A stretch of DNA of 36,922 nucleotides from Saccoglossus kowalevskii (taxonomy: Eukaryota > Hemichordata > Enteropneusta > Harrimaniidae): NCBI RefSeq assembly GCF_000003605.2, contig NW_003135344.1:176829-213750 (forward strand), given 5' to 3'. Of the stretch, positions 23,281 through 34,709 are shown piece after piece. The position numbers were made by a program, and so were the translations under genes. The notes beneath the pieces are model-generated. The model worked only from the letters and a program-made list of their open reading frames with translations. It did no database searches and was not told where the DNA came from. Numbering within the stretch: position 1 is the stretch's first letter; every line of letters begins with the position of its first letter.

Positions 23281-23605
23281 CTTATTTGGTCAAGCCAGAT
23301 TACTTTATGGTGCCCGTGGTGATTTTATAATGAAATCATTTTTGGGGATTACAGCTTAACTTATTCAGAGAAAAAAAAATCAAATTACATATTTAAGCGA
23401 GACTCGAGGGTTTACAGTATCAAGTGACGGATTTAATTGACCCATATCAACGTACGGGTGGCGTAATACATATGCTAATGTTATTAAATATCATCAACAG
23501 TTATTCTGTTAGATATGAAATGGTTGGGAACTTTTACATTGTACAAGTTTCACTTGTGAACATTGGTGTAATCCAACATCATACACAGATTATAAGCCGT
23601 GTTCA
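23281..23605 (+). repeat. Direct duplication C, copy 1 (diverged)
   Basis: This matches 24848-25172 colinearly. Shared landmarks are GGTGATTTTATAAT against GGTGGTTTTATAAT, AAGCGAGACTCGAGGGTTTACAG against AAGCGAGTCTTGGGAGTTCACAG (shown in part), ATAATACATAT, GTTATTNAATAT, GGTTATTCT, ATTGGTG and ATCCAACATC followed by ACAGATTA. Identity is about 65-70% by eye. Confidence 0.7.
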
Positions 23606-23853
23606 GTTATTTTTTTAATAATGTGGCTGAATTATGTTAAAAGAAAACCAGAAAAAATTGATAACTGTCAAAAAGGAGTAACAATTAATATAGCCGTCAA
23701 TCAAATACATACATACATATAATATCACACTGCTTCTGGAGTTTGTTGTGTATTTATATATATATATACACACAACTTAAGTAATGATGTTATGCTAACT
23801 TGTATGTGCAGCTATCATATTTGTAATATTTAAGCAAAACTTTTTTGGATATA

Positions 23854-24060
23854 CTGTAAAAGGGTTAATTATTCACTGGGTTTTAATTTCGCTTATTTCG
23901 CTGACTGGAAAATGCGCTAAATTAAAACCCAGGGAATATGTAAAATTTGGCATAGAACACATTATCTAAATGGTAAAACCGTGAATTTAAAACCCACTGA
24001 CTATGCCTGAAATGTTAAATCTGTGAAATTTAAACCCAGTGAAAATTAGTCATTTTACAG
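23854..24060. mobile_element. MITE with about 40-bp terminal inverted repeats and TA target duplication (Tc1/mariner-like)
   Basis: The left end reads CTGTAAAAGGGTTAATTATT then CACTGGGTTTTAATTTC. The reverse complement of the right end reads CTGTAAAATGACTAATTTTC then ACTGGGTTTAAATTTC. The element is flanked by TA at 23852-23853 and TA at 24061-24062. The core repeats the motif AAATTAAAACCCA several times in both orientations. It is 207 bp with no open frame. TA duplication points to Tc1/mariner-type mobilisation, but the family is otherwise unassigned. Confidence 0.85.
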
Positions 24061-24847
24061 TAGTTATATTGCATTAAAAAAGTTCTTGCAATTCTTGTCA
24101 TACAATTTGTTTTACAGTGCACTGTCCTTATTGCATTATTGTTTCGAGACATGGAAAACTAGTTTCGGTTGTTCAAGGTCAAAGATTACATTTCGAATGA
24201 GTGGGTATTCATACTTATTCACACAAGGTTATAATCTTTTTGACCTGAAGTCATCATTTTCCGACGATTTGTTTGTCAAGCGGGAATAATTTTTCAAACT
24301 GCCGGTGAATCAAAGACTTGGCAACTAACATTATTGGTGAACTAGTTAATCTGCTTTAATTCCTGTGATGCCAACAATTTGCTGAAATACTAGTAGCATA
24401 TTCAACGCACATGTCGTTGTACGTGACGGAAATTATGGAATATTAATATGACAAGACCTCGGAATGTTTTAGTTTATCAATGCTCAAATACGTAAATTTC
24501 ATTGTCTATTGTTATGTATTTCCTAGTTCAAAATATCAATGACAGCACTACTTTTTTTACCAAATCAATGTTACCAATAATCTGGGCTATCGGCTTGTGT
24601 GAGACACAATTGTAACGATCTGAGTATGCGCCGTGGCGTAAAACAGGGTCATGTGGACAAAGCTGACATCCGGGTTTGACATCCCAGTTTGGAGTAATGC
24701 GTGAAGTGTAATGAAATGACCTCTACTACAGGGTGTGTAAATACTGTTCCGCTATGCAAATTATGTTACAAAACTTACGACAGATATGCGTTGACATTGA
24801 TACATGTTGAGTAACACAAGCACGCTGACTTAAATAACAAGGCAAGG

Positions 24848-25172
24848 ATTATTATTATTGGCCAGGACAGTTTTACGTGCCTATTTGTGTGTTGTCGGTG
24901 GTTTTATAATCAAGTCACATGTATTAGTTTACCTATTAACTTAAATTATTACCTCTGAAAGAATCCTATTACATTTTCTAAGCGAGTCTTGGGAGTTCAC
25001 AGAAAGGCATATAACGATGTCTATAATTGCCAGTTACCCACGTTTTGATGACATAATACATATATTTAAGTTATTTAATATTACCAAAGGTTATTCTTAT
25101 AAAATAATAAATTGGTGCAGACCGTGTAATTGGTGCATTGATATCCAACATCGTTTACAGATTACATAGTTC
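24848..25172 (+). repeat. Direct duplication C, copy 2 (diverged)
   Basis: Partner of 23281-23605, 1.57 kb to its right in the same orientation. The TA-flanked MITE (23854-24060) lies between the two copies, so it inserted in the spacer and was not duplicated with them. Confidence 0.7.
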
Positions 25173-25849
25173 ATTAAGTCTGATCTGTCCGATATTATAA
25201 TATTGGAACAATCTTGTTATAAAGGCATTAATAGAAAATCAGATTTCTAACTGTAATAGATGGCATTTCCTCAACTAGGCAACATTCCAATTCGAACAAT
25301 CTGTTCAAATCAAATGAACAGACGTTTTTCAAACCTGTTTTATTTTTAAGTACCGATTTTCATATTACCCATTCAATCGAGTTTGTATTTAAAATTTGAA
25401 AATGTTTCAATTGTTTAGGCTGTGTTTGTTAGCATTGCTTATCCTATAGTATCAGATTAACTAAATGGTGGTAGTGGTTTCTAGTTCTTGGGGAATAGTA
25501 ATGTATGTCTACTACCGGAATTATCAGAAAAATCGTATTTAATATAATTCTTGAAAAAAACTCTGTATATCTTTAAAGATTGTTAATCAATGGTGTCAAA
25601 TGTTAAAATTGTTGGGCAGCGAAAATTCGGATTATTTGTACTTACGACACATATTATGGAAATATCGAACATTCCAAAAAAGAATCCATGATATGTGAAA
25701 TAAGATAGCGTTATTGGAATAATATCAGCGATTGATTTCGACTGTATTTCAGGGGCGCAACCCAATCTCAAGTATAACGTATTCAACAGCAACAATCTGT
25801 GTGCTGAGATGGTAGTAATTAGAGACGTTATACGGCAGTATTACAGTAT

Positions 25850-26145
25850 ACTGCTCACATAACAAGGAAATGAACTCAATGATACACGTTCTCGTTGGCA
25901 ATTCAATACCCTCACATGTACGTGATTAACATTTCAATCTGACAATCACGACATCACGTAAAAGTAGAAGTAAGTAAAACCGAATCTAATAATTCCCATA
26001 AATTCTTACAATCAATACAAGATAAATCGTACAACAGATGAATGACTAACATACATAATGCAATACATAGTATGACCATGATCAGTAATCGTATATGTGT
26101 AGAATTCAAGCCATCATTCCTAAATAATAAATGGTATTTCTAAAG
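25850..26145 (+). repeat. Direct duplication B, copy 2 (diverged)
   Basis: Partner of 19790-20060, 6 kb away in the same orientation. The conserved block is best at 25859-25985. Confidence 0.65.
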
Positions 26146-28536
26146 GACTGGAGATTTTTTTCGTTATAAAGTTTGAAATAGATACACCACGTATGTGAAA
26201 TATTACTAATAGATATATACATAATCACACATTTGTGTTCCCCGCATCCCTATTTTCACATCACGTTTTAGCAGGTTGGTATACGATGCACGTGTAGATT
26301 CAAGAATTGAAATTAAATTGTTTTAGAGTTGAATTCGCTAGAAGATCTTCATGACACAATTCTCTGAGCTACGTCTTAACAATTCCGATGTAGCGAAATG
26401 TTGTAAATTCAGGATGATATAACGCAAGCCACCTGTGATGCAATGTTAGCAATGCTTATTATTGAACAGCATGTACCTCGATTCGTATAAATCAATCATC
26501 GAAAACTCGTGACACTCGTGACTCGTGCAGTAATTCTGAGTTTATGCTTGTAATTGTATTGGCCTCTCACTAAGTGAACGCTCTCCTCGCCTCCTCGCTC
26601 AATTTTAAATCATATTTGACTATAATTGTCTGTGGAGTTGTTAGTTAATGTCTCAATTATCTAAAACATTAAAGTGGCTATACTACACAATATTCACGCA
26701 TTCAAGCAACATTTCAACATAGAATATAAATATGCATGCTTATACATGAAGCAAACAAAAGTTATTTGAATGGTCTATTAAAAATCCAGACAAAATTGAT
26801 CACATTGTGAATGCGGGTTATAAATGTAAAGAATACTGCAATACAGTACAGTACACTTCTTGAAAAGGAAATGTGCTTTTAAACTAGTTTCATTCAATGA
26901 TTGAAATATATAATCAATTTCCTCAAAGATATATAGTCTCGGCAAAAATATGTGTTAAATATGCATGTGGGTATTATAATTCTATATTGTATTAAAGAGA
27001 ATTATTTATGAGTTCCACGTTCTGTGAATTTATCAAATAATGTAATTTAACGCTGAATTCATGAACGAATATAACAGTATGTCTCTATACTGTTTTTTTT
27101 TATTTTTAGCTGATTCATTGATATTTGGAACAGATTCTGTTTTCAAAGACACCTGTACTAAATTTTCTTTTTATAGACACTAAGTTGATTGGTGTCCAAT
27201 GAGAAATAACAAATACATGAAATTGACATATTTGAAATACAACATATCGCACCCTAGTGATTAGCAACTGACTAGCAAAACAATTCCACCAATGACATAC
27301 TGCCGAACAATTTAACGAATACCTTTTTAATTACGTATAATACGTTAAATCACGTTCTCCGGGACACATCTAAATTCGATTCTCAACAAATTATCATTAA
27401 GATTAGATTAGTTACGAACCATAAACTAGAATGTATTCAAGCACGAAGTGAAGTCAAGTGTGTCAGAATAAATGACCACATCCAGCTCCACTTGTGGCAT
27501 CGGTCATATATCATTCTGATTGATATTCAAGTTGTTCAAGTTGCTAATCTGCAATATATTCAAAACTTTGAAACCATCTGAGATCATCGTTAGTCGAGAT
27601 GCTTTATTCTAAATTGTAATCAGTTCTTAATGGTAAAATGTGCACACCATAAGCTGCCTCAAGTTGGATAATGCTATAAATAGTTAGAAATAGGTATTAA
27701 GTATCGTCTGTAGAAAGTTGGATCACGTATATGTCGGTACTTCACAGTGTTGTGTAGATATATCGTGGTTCTATCGACAACGTAATATGTAATATGGTAT
27801 GTTATTCCGACCTACTTCGAACGACGCACAAGTGTCGTACTGCTTGCCGTAATTACGCATCAAGGCAATTAACGACATTATTTTTGGAAGTACGCTTCAA
27901 ACACTTTAAAAAATGAAGTTGCCATTATTTTTGCTTATTGTTATGGAGAAATGTATTATCTGGCGGTTGGTGCATAATACAGCTGCAAGGGATAACGTGT
28001 TTTCCCCATATCGCCTTTTTTTGCATCTTGGTTGGCATGCATATGTCTTTTAATCAAATACCAAGTAAGACACATCTATATTGTCGGTTTTACATACTAG
28101 TATGTTTCTGTCGGTATCACATCATACATCGTTATGTTGTTCTCACATCAAATTCCTATTTCCACATACTTACGCATGCTTCATAAGGCTCGCATAGACG
28201 TTACCATTCTCTTTATCGCAATTATGTAAGTATTCATCTTCTTTGCATTATGGTTTATTAAACCTGTTTTATCGAGTAAAGATCGGTTTGTCGATTTGTT
28301 TGTTTAGATTGTTTTAAGGGTATCAACAGTAAGTATTGCTGTTTACGCCATGTCACCTTATTCAATTAACATTGCAGTTGCATTATTGATTATATTGCGG
28401 CGACTAAATAGATACAATAATACATGAATTATCTTCGGAATTCTGTGATGTGCCGCGACTGGCGTCGTCTTTTGTTGAACACAAGTCAGGCGTTTGAAAT
28501 TAAAATGCTATAAAGGAGGTGATTTAGAGGAAATAT
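26146..28536. other. Non-coding DNA left of the LINE remnant
   Basis: I see no gene, no clear repeat and no transposon ends. An 82-codon plus-strand frame at 27938-28186 has no recognisable domain. Confidence 0.4.
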
Positions 28537-28856
28537 GTGTTAACTTTACACGTCTGGATCGCTCTGCGAGAACATTTTTTATTGAACTGCCCAAAATATA
28601 ACATACACAGGAAAAACTTCATCCAACAAATTTTGATACCGCTTTTAACCAAAAATAAAAATATACAATTCACATATATACTCTCAAGCAAAGATCCTAG
28701 CATAATTAAAGAACTTGCCAATTATATTTACACAACATAAAGATTTATTTAACATTTAAATATTAGTTATGAACATTTACATATATCTTGTTATTATTTT
28801 AAAACTTTTTTTGCTGTACTTATCCTATATAAATCTTTTTACACGTAGGCAATAAA

Positions 28857-28942
<86 letters not shown>
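28537..28942 (+). mobile_element. 5'-truncated non-LTR retrotransposon (LINE) 3' end
   Basis: An open frame at 28537-28740 ends with residues REHFLLNCPKY then, after a gap, FTYILSSKDPSIIKELANYI and stops at TAA. This is the C-terminal tail typical of many animal LINE reverse-transcriptase proteins: a 'hFLl.CP.Y...R' segment followed by 'ss.dp.ii..la.yi'. About 110 bases of AT-rich 3' UTR follow, then an AATAAA (28851-28856) and a (TTA)n tail to 28942. The frame has no stop until its end, but upstream reverse transcriptase and endonuclease parts are missing. This is ordinary 5' truncation on insertion. The clade (RTE-, Jockey- or CR1-like) cannot be fixed from this piece. Confidence 0.75.
28858..28942. 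repeat. (TTA)n microsatellite, LINE tail
   Basis: About 28 uninterrupted TTA units start immediately after the AATAAA of the LINE remnant. The simplest reading is the element's 3' tail, later expanded as a microsatellite. Confidence 0.95.
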
Positions 28943-28943
<1 letters not shown>

Positions 28944-31650
28944 CGATACATAATTGGCAAAACTATTGATTAATTGTGATTTCAGTACAAAACTGGAACA
29001 ACAAATAATACTGTCGATTGTTCGTAAAATAAAGACAATGATGCCTCAATTTAACTAGCTCTTTTTACCAGTTCGATGAAAGCAATTACAAATTTGGATA
29101 TCTTATGTAGTTCATATCACAGCGCATGTTATTCTAAATATCAGAGTTTGTAACTATGAAAATCTGGTATCTAAGTTCCAACTTAATTAGCATGCATCAA
29201 TAGAGTACTTCTATGTGTACCCACAGCTCGGTTTAACACTATGGTGCATGTTTCACTAAACAAGTTACGCAAAAGCTCATGGGTGGACGCTTGTTTGTAA
29301 ACAACGACACGCTATGGCATTTTGTCTCAGGCGCAGATGACGAATCCGCCACTTTAATATAGTCCATATCAACAATAATTATTTTATATAAAATGTCACT
29401 AAAACGTTGGAACATAAACAAAAATATAACAAGAAAACAAAACAATTACACTTCTGTTATATCCATAAGATGTGTGCTCACTGAGCCAGCGAGTTCAAGG
29501 TGAACTTGAAAGCTTCAAGTCAAATGTCAATTGTCGAATGCGTAATGAGTAATACTTATACAAAAGCTGCCGCGTGCGTTCTTGTTATCGGTTTCAACAG
29601 ACTATTCTCGGGAGCGGAACGTTCTATGTTGCTAAGGCGGGCACCACTGTGCCATGTATTTCTATTAGCTCCGTGCGAGCTGCCGTGGAACGCCGATCGA
29701 AGAACCGCTGATAGAAAACACAAAACATAAACTTTGAAGTAATCCCGGGCAACCAAATTTATATATGTTGTACATGCATGTAGGGGTAATTTTGTTACTC
29801 CGTTTAGGATAGTCTCAACAACAGATTTCTGAGTGTTTTCGGCCTTTTTTTTCCGCCGTGCGTGATGGTTGCTAAGCGGTGAAAATGCCCGGATATCCGC
29901 TCCGAGAATACACTTCTCATTATACGTGGGGTCATAATTACTATGGCAAACATAAGAATTGTGTTCAGCTAAGTTGAATAGATATTACGACAGGTGTATT
30001 TCTTAATTGTGTCAGACATTCAACATGTATAAGTTAGCTGCTGTTCAGACGATTGTCTCGCAAACTCATATAAATTATGCATTATTCATTTGTGTGCTAC
30101 TAAATATTATTTTTTTGTCGAATTTCATCTTAACTTTGTAACAACAATAATGTTCTTCTTCGTTTCGATTCAGTTAACCAATTATGATTTTTCGATCGAT
30201 CAGTTATTGCGCACATGTCTAAAAAGACGACGCTACTATTTCAATTAAATGTTTCGCGGCGATCTTCAAACGTTTTCCCGCTGAAAGAGCTGTCAATCCA
30301 TGGAAACGTGAGATTGTCACGGGGCTTTCGCAAAGTATACGTGACGACAGTGTAGCGAGCGAGAGAGCGCTATCTCGTGTCATTCATTCTTGTCTTGGTA
30401 GGTGAGATAATTCCGATTAATCCTTAATCCATAATCTACATATTATCATTATTGACGTGTTGCAGTATGTACATAACCAATATGTGATTACAACTTGACA
30501 AAAGGAACAACACGCCGTGAAGGATCCTCCCTTTGTCCAAGGCTCACACACGATATTAAAGAATTAAACAAAAAAATCATTGGAAACAGTAGTAAGACTC
30601 AATAAAAATCGAAAAAAGCGTTGGATTTGAGGTAGGCTTATCACAACTGTGGGTTTTCGAAAGTGATTATATATCTGAAGTTAAAGAAACACTGTGAATA
30701 GAATGCATATACATGTGTATAACAATTACCGTACGTGGTTGGTGTGACGTCAGAGGTATATTAAGGTGCGGTGATACAAGGCACTGTGTAGTTAATTTAG
30801 AAATAACCTAGCAGACGTCGTTCACATTACGATCTTGTCGGGCAAAGTCGTGTGGTTCTGCTTTTACGATGTCATAATTTATAGCGGCAATGAAACGTAT
30901 CAATTACTGATTAAACGACGTGTCGCATTTAACATCGATAACAGATAATGGTCAAGTCATTAGCAGTGACTATAACATAGGGGGCATCGCTTACTTTTTA
31001 AATGAGTTTTAAAGATTGCATTAAGATTGTATGATATACTGGGATCAGTCGGAACTTTGTGTAACAAATCAGTCTAGCATTAACAATGTTACAACTATCC
31101 CATTATTCGAACCAATGTTCCATGAATAATTAGTTCATTGATCGAAGACTTCCGATAAATATCAATCCAGGAAGTCTCGGTGATGCTCTAGTCAAGTAAA
31201 TTCCCCTTTAAATTTAGCATTCGCTAAGGTGTGACATGATGTGCGACTTTCGTATCCCACAAACCTACTGTTGTTTGCATCCAACCTGTTCGACATACAG
31301 AAGCCTTCAATGCAATATGCCTTTCTCGTCATTTTTGTTTTCTTGAGTGGCATTTTCACCTGAATCAGATCTTGCAACAATCCGATTTTGTACCTAATTT
31401 GTGTGGAATTAGGCCATAAATCCTTGCAATTATATTACATTATGCCCGTATCGCCACTGACGCACCGGCTGGTCCATTTCGTCAGGACATTATCCGGCGT
31501 TCTTACGCAGTGGGTCATTATACTGCATGTAGAGTAAGCTATTACGATGGAAACCTCACATGGGGGAAATCTTTTTGTAAATATTGAATACAACGAGACG
31601 CAAATATTAAAACATATTTCAAGGAAAGATATCCTGTTATTTGTACTCAC
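28943..31650 (-). other. Start of the receptor gene's first intron (inferred)
   Basis: The donor at 31650 opens the intron on the minus strand. No acceptor-flanked second exon was recognised here. GC-richer patches occur at 29480-29760 (plus-strand open frame of 76 codons, unrecognised) and 30240-30410, the latter with a near-palindrome GAGAGAGCGCTATCTC at 30361-30376. They could be intronic regulatory elements or exons of another transcript. Confidence 0.4.
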
Positions 31651-32341
31651 CCCTGGCGTGTTTGCTTGCATCTAATAACATCGAGCTGTAGTTTTCTTTT
31701 TCAAAACTGTATTGGTCAAAATCTTGATAGTATGGTTCCGGGTAGCCACGTACATCATAGAGTTCCGACCAAATTGCGTTAATTTCCAGTGCGCAGATTC
31801 TACGGTTTTGATCCATCGGTTCGTCATCTGTTAGCATGGCAACGTGTTTGAAGTGGTAATATTCTAAAATATCGGCCATGGTTGTTTTCATATGGGAATA
31901 CGAACTCATCATTCGAACGAGAAAGAATTCATCTTTTCTACCGAAATGATCGGACATTGTACCAGCTGACAACATCGGGATATCCCAATATCTGGTGTAC
32001 CTTGCAACGGGTGCAGCGGCGTAGTCGCATACCGGTCCTAAGAACACGTGGACGGATTGCCGCATAACGAACTCCATGGCACGAACGGGACCGATGGTCA
32101 GCGAACATTCAGAGTCGGTGTAATTGACCACCAGCTCATGGTTGGGTAAATATTGACGTACACGCTCGCTCTGGACTGCAATATCGATCCCGGGCATCGT
32201 CATGTCCAAGTTAATCGGATACGGGTTGTCCTCGAGCGTTCCTGGCACGATGACGACAACGTTGATTGTATCTTGTTCGCAGACACCATGAGAAAACAGT
32301 GACATGGACAACCAGAAAAACAGTGAATTTCCCCGCGTCAT
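31651..32341 (-). CDS. First coding exon of a natriuretic-peptide-receptor-like receptor (probable receptor guanylate cyclase), ligand-binding domain N-terminal part
   Basis: The exon encodes 230 residues plus one base. Residues 1 to about 20 form a signal peptide (hydrophobic core LFFWLSMSLF). Residues about 27-230 match the first lobe of the extracellular ANF_receptor (periplasmic-binding-like) domain that binds peptide ligands in natriuretic peptide receptors and receptor guanylate cyclases. The family hallmark is seen as FLGPVCDYAAAPVARYT at residues 100-116. Cys79, Cys105 and Cys183 have spacings of 26 and 78, the same as I recall between Cys60, Cys86 and Cys164 of mammalian NPR1. Possible N-glycosylation sites are NYT (73-75) and NYS (217-219). 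The ATG opens the signal peptide directly. The frame runs on for three codons to a stop, but a donor (GTGAGTAC, intron starts at 31650) follows the phase-1 codon after Ala-Arg, close to where I recall mammalian NPR exon 1 ending. Exon GC is visibly above its surroundings. The remaining lobe, transmembrane and any kinase-homology and cyclase domains are not seen, so a clearance-type receptor without a cyclase is equally possible. Confidence 0.9.
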
Positions 32342-33010
32342 TTTTCAAAACAAGTAAAGAAAAAACGCAGTATTATATTATCAAACAGTATGCAATCCCA
32401 AACTATTATGTATACAGAGATTTGTACAGAGAATAGCAGAATACAATTCAACCCAGGCGGGGGTTATTCGAGTTCCGTGTCCAAACAATCTCGTTATACA
32501 AGTAAGTGCTCGCGTCCCGATCGTGATATGTCAGTGGATTACTCACGAGGTGCAGTCTCTCTACATAGACGTCGCGTGACCGTCGTCTTTATAGCAACTT
32601 ACAGAACAGAAAACGCGACGCAATGCCAATGAATATCCACAGATTGTGCAGCCAGTACTACTAAACAGAGGGCGCTGTTACTATCCGTTAATACCCAGAC
32701 TAACTCAGGTGTAATAGTTATTCTGGTTTATTATAATGCGCACCAACGTCGGATATAAACAGTCACTTTGCAAGCACGTATCATGTATCAGCTCCAATAT
32801 ATAACTCGATTATATGTAAACTCTTACAATTTGATGGGTTTCAGTCTAAAATCGATTAAAACGTGCTCATCACATCTGTGTTTTGTCTGTCTCGGTGGAT
32901 GTTATGCTAGATATATGCTATGTCCCTAGTGATTAGTCTACTCATTCACCACATCGTCTTGCCAAGGGTAATTTTGTAATGGGATATGCTGAACACGCTG
33001 CACACAAGGA
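32342..33010 (-). other. 5' leader and proximal upstream region of the receptor gene
   Basis: This interval has no recognisable coding sequence. An 80-codon open frame on the plus strand (32390-32632) looks like chance, being antisense to the presumed leader and matching no family I know. The part nearest the gene (32440-32640) is somewhat richer in GC and CpG than the rest, as expected for a promoter-proximal region. The distal part returns to AT-rich background. Confidence 0.4.
32587..32593 (-). promoter_or_regulatory. Candidate TATA box of the receptor gene
   Basis: On the minus strand the sequence reads GCTATAAAGACGACG. It lies about 250 bases upstream of the receptor ATG at 32341. A start site about 30 bases downstream, near 32560, would give a 5' leader of about 220 bases. 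A GACGTC core (half-CRE-like) lies between the box and the ATG. No other good TATA box is seen in this interval, although ATATAAT occurs nearer the ATG. The assignment is by motif and position only. A 5' untranslated intron cannot be excluded, since a pyrimidine-rich stretch ending in TAATAG lies near 32400 on the minus strand. Confidence 0.35.
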
Positions 33011-33196
33011 GTCAATCTGATTAAAATCCGATGTAGGCATAAGCTTCAATTATTTGAATTGTTATTTTTTGTTGATTTATAGATATGTTTATTTTTGTTT
33101 TATTTGATCTTATTTCAAATATATAAAAATATATAAAAATTAAAACATTTTTAAAAAATTGTTCCTATACTTACATCGGATTTTATTCAGGTTGTC
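33011..33196. mobile_element. Inverted-repeat element (probable MITE), about 186 bp
   Basis: The left end contains CTGATTAAAATCCGATGTA (33018-33036). The reverse complement of the right end contains CTGAATAAAATCCGATGTA (complement of 33172-33190). Weaker matching extends outward by about seven bases and inward through GGCATAAG against AGTATAGG. The core is AT-rich. No clear target duplication was found. The right arm happens to contain a minus-strand donor-like GTAAGTATA (33166-33174), but the inverted repeat explains the sequence better than an exon does. Confidence 0.7.
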
Positions 33197-33685
33197 ATGG
33201 AGTACGCCGTTGGTTTTATCATGCGGTTCACTTATATGTCCCAGTATTATCTGTCTGTCCTGGTTGAAGGTCGTTACCTTACACCTCCGTAGAGTAGTGA
33301 TATTGATACGTTGATAGAAGACAATTGTTGACAATTAATATCATATAAAATAATATTATGTACGCGTGTAATATAAAAATAAATGTATCAATAGCAAGCA
33401 CATATCACTTGTCACGATTGTTTTATTACATAATCCATACCATGTGAGCCAATAAACGTAACGTTTGCGTGGGGGTCATAACCTTCTCCGTACAGCCCAC
33501 GCCAACATCTACTTCAAACCTCTCTTGTTTTCAAGCAACGCGTTAGTTGTTTTTTTAAAAATTGTATGATTATATTGTTGGTCTTTCCATTCATTTCACT
33601 GGGAAGATTATTTTGAAGATTTGTTTAGATTTTTTACTGTTTTGGCTGCAACCATGGAGAAATGTAAGTGTATCCGATTTCTATT

Positions 33686-33795
33686 CATTCATTCATTCAT
33701 TCATTAATTCATTCATTTATTCATTCTAATTTATGTTTTATTATTTCTACTCATTCATTCAATCAATCAATCATTTATTCATTCATTCATTTTTA
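33686..33795. repeat. (ATTC)n microsatellite, interrupted
   Basis: Two runs of ATTC units, with variants ATTT and AATC, are separated by about 30 bases containing TTTTATGTTTTATTATTT-like sequence. That spacer also follows the second run, so the whole block looks tandemly duplicated. Confidence 0.85.
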
Positions 33796-34685
33796 TGTTT
33801 TATTATTTTCCATATCACAATTGAAAAAAAAGCGCATCTATCTTTGTTTACTAAAAGTTTTGGTTGATTTTAAATCGGTTGTAATGAAGACATTTTAAAG
33901 TATGGTGACAGTTTCTAGAATTAAAATAACGGAGGACTTTACAATGCTAATGAGCTATTACTAAAAAAAATATACTGTACCGTATATATATTTACCACTC
34001 CCTTCTACTGACATGTAACCCTTGTGTATTTAACTCGAGTCTCGTCGGCGATCTTTATCACAGATTCCTTGTACTTAGATTTATCTTATCCATTAGCAAC
34101 TTGTAACTTTATGAAATCTATAATTTTTAATACATACATCGACCTGTGTATAACCAGACTATCAAATTAATATAGAGGTTATTCTGCCCCCGTTACTATG
34201 TTCCATTTCTGTGTGAAGGACGTTCGAACGCTCGCGTTACTCGGTGACTTGCCGGCGAAAAAAGAAAACGTTCTGTAAATCGTGTGATTAAGGCACGTTT
34301 ATGCAACAGAATGGTGCACTTCAGGTCATTTGCGTCATGGATCGCATTGTTTACTGACGGAGGAGATGTCAATTATCACGTGGTACCGTAGAGCGATTTC
34401 TCGTGGGTTTAATGCTGCTATAAACAAACACATTGTTGAAGCGATTGTTTGTGTGTATAGAGCATTTCGTGATATTAAGAACTAGTTTTCCTCAAATGAA
34501 AATATTCCTCGCATCTAATTCCGAAACGTGCATTTAAGGTAGGTCGATACCATTAACAAATCATACTCAGAAATCTTCGAAATCCATTAAGTTAAAATTA
34601 AAATTCTGAAATAAAACATTATGGTACTCGAACTTTTTCTCCATTTTCCTCGAAAATTAACCAAAAATGGTTCATGTGGCAGAAA

Positions 34686-34709
34686 ATGAATGAATGAATG
34701 AATAAATGA
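34686..34709. repeat. Short (TGAA)n tract
   Basis: About five TGAA units, the complement of the ATTC repeat 1 kb to the left. Confidence 0.75.

Noticed and set aside
29500-29730. 76-codon GC-richer open frame on the plus strand
   Set aside because: It has no domain I recognise, starts at a non-ATG codon, and its antisense frame is also open; I left it as part of a GC-richer patch.
29629-29880. Pair of RFX/X-box-like words GTTGCTAAGGCGG and GTTGCTAAGCGG
   Set aside because: Only half-sites are present, without the inverted partner needed for a full X-box.
31435-31671. 78-codon minus-strand open frame next to the receptor exon
   Set aside because: It crosses the exon/intron boundary in a different frame from the receptor and has no recognisable content.
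33140-33334. Upstream exon of the receptor gene ending in the donor GTAAGTATA
   Set aside because: The donor sits in the right arm of an inverted-repeat element whose other arm is at 33018-33036. The translated product matches nothing.
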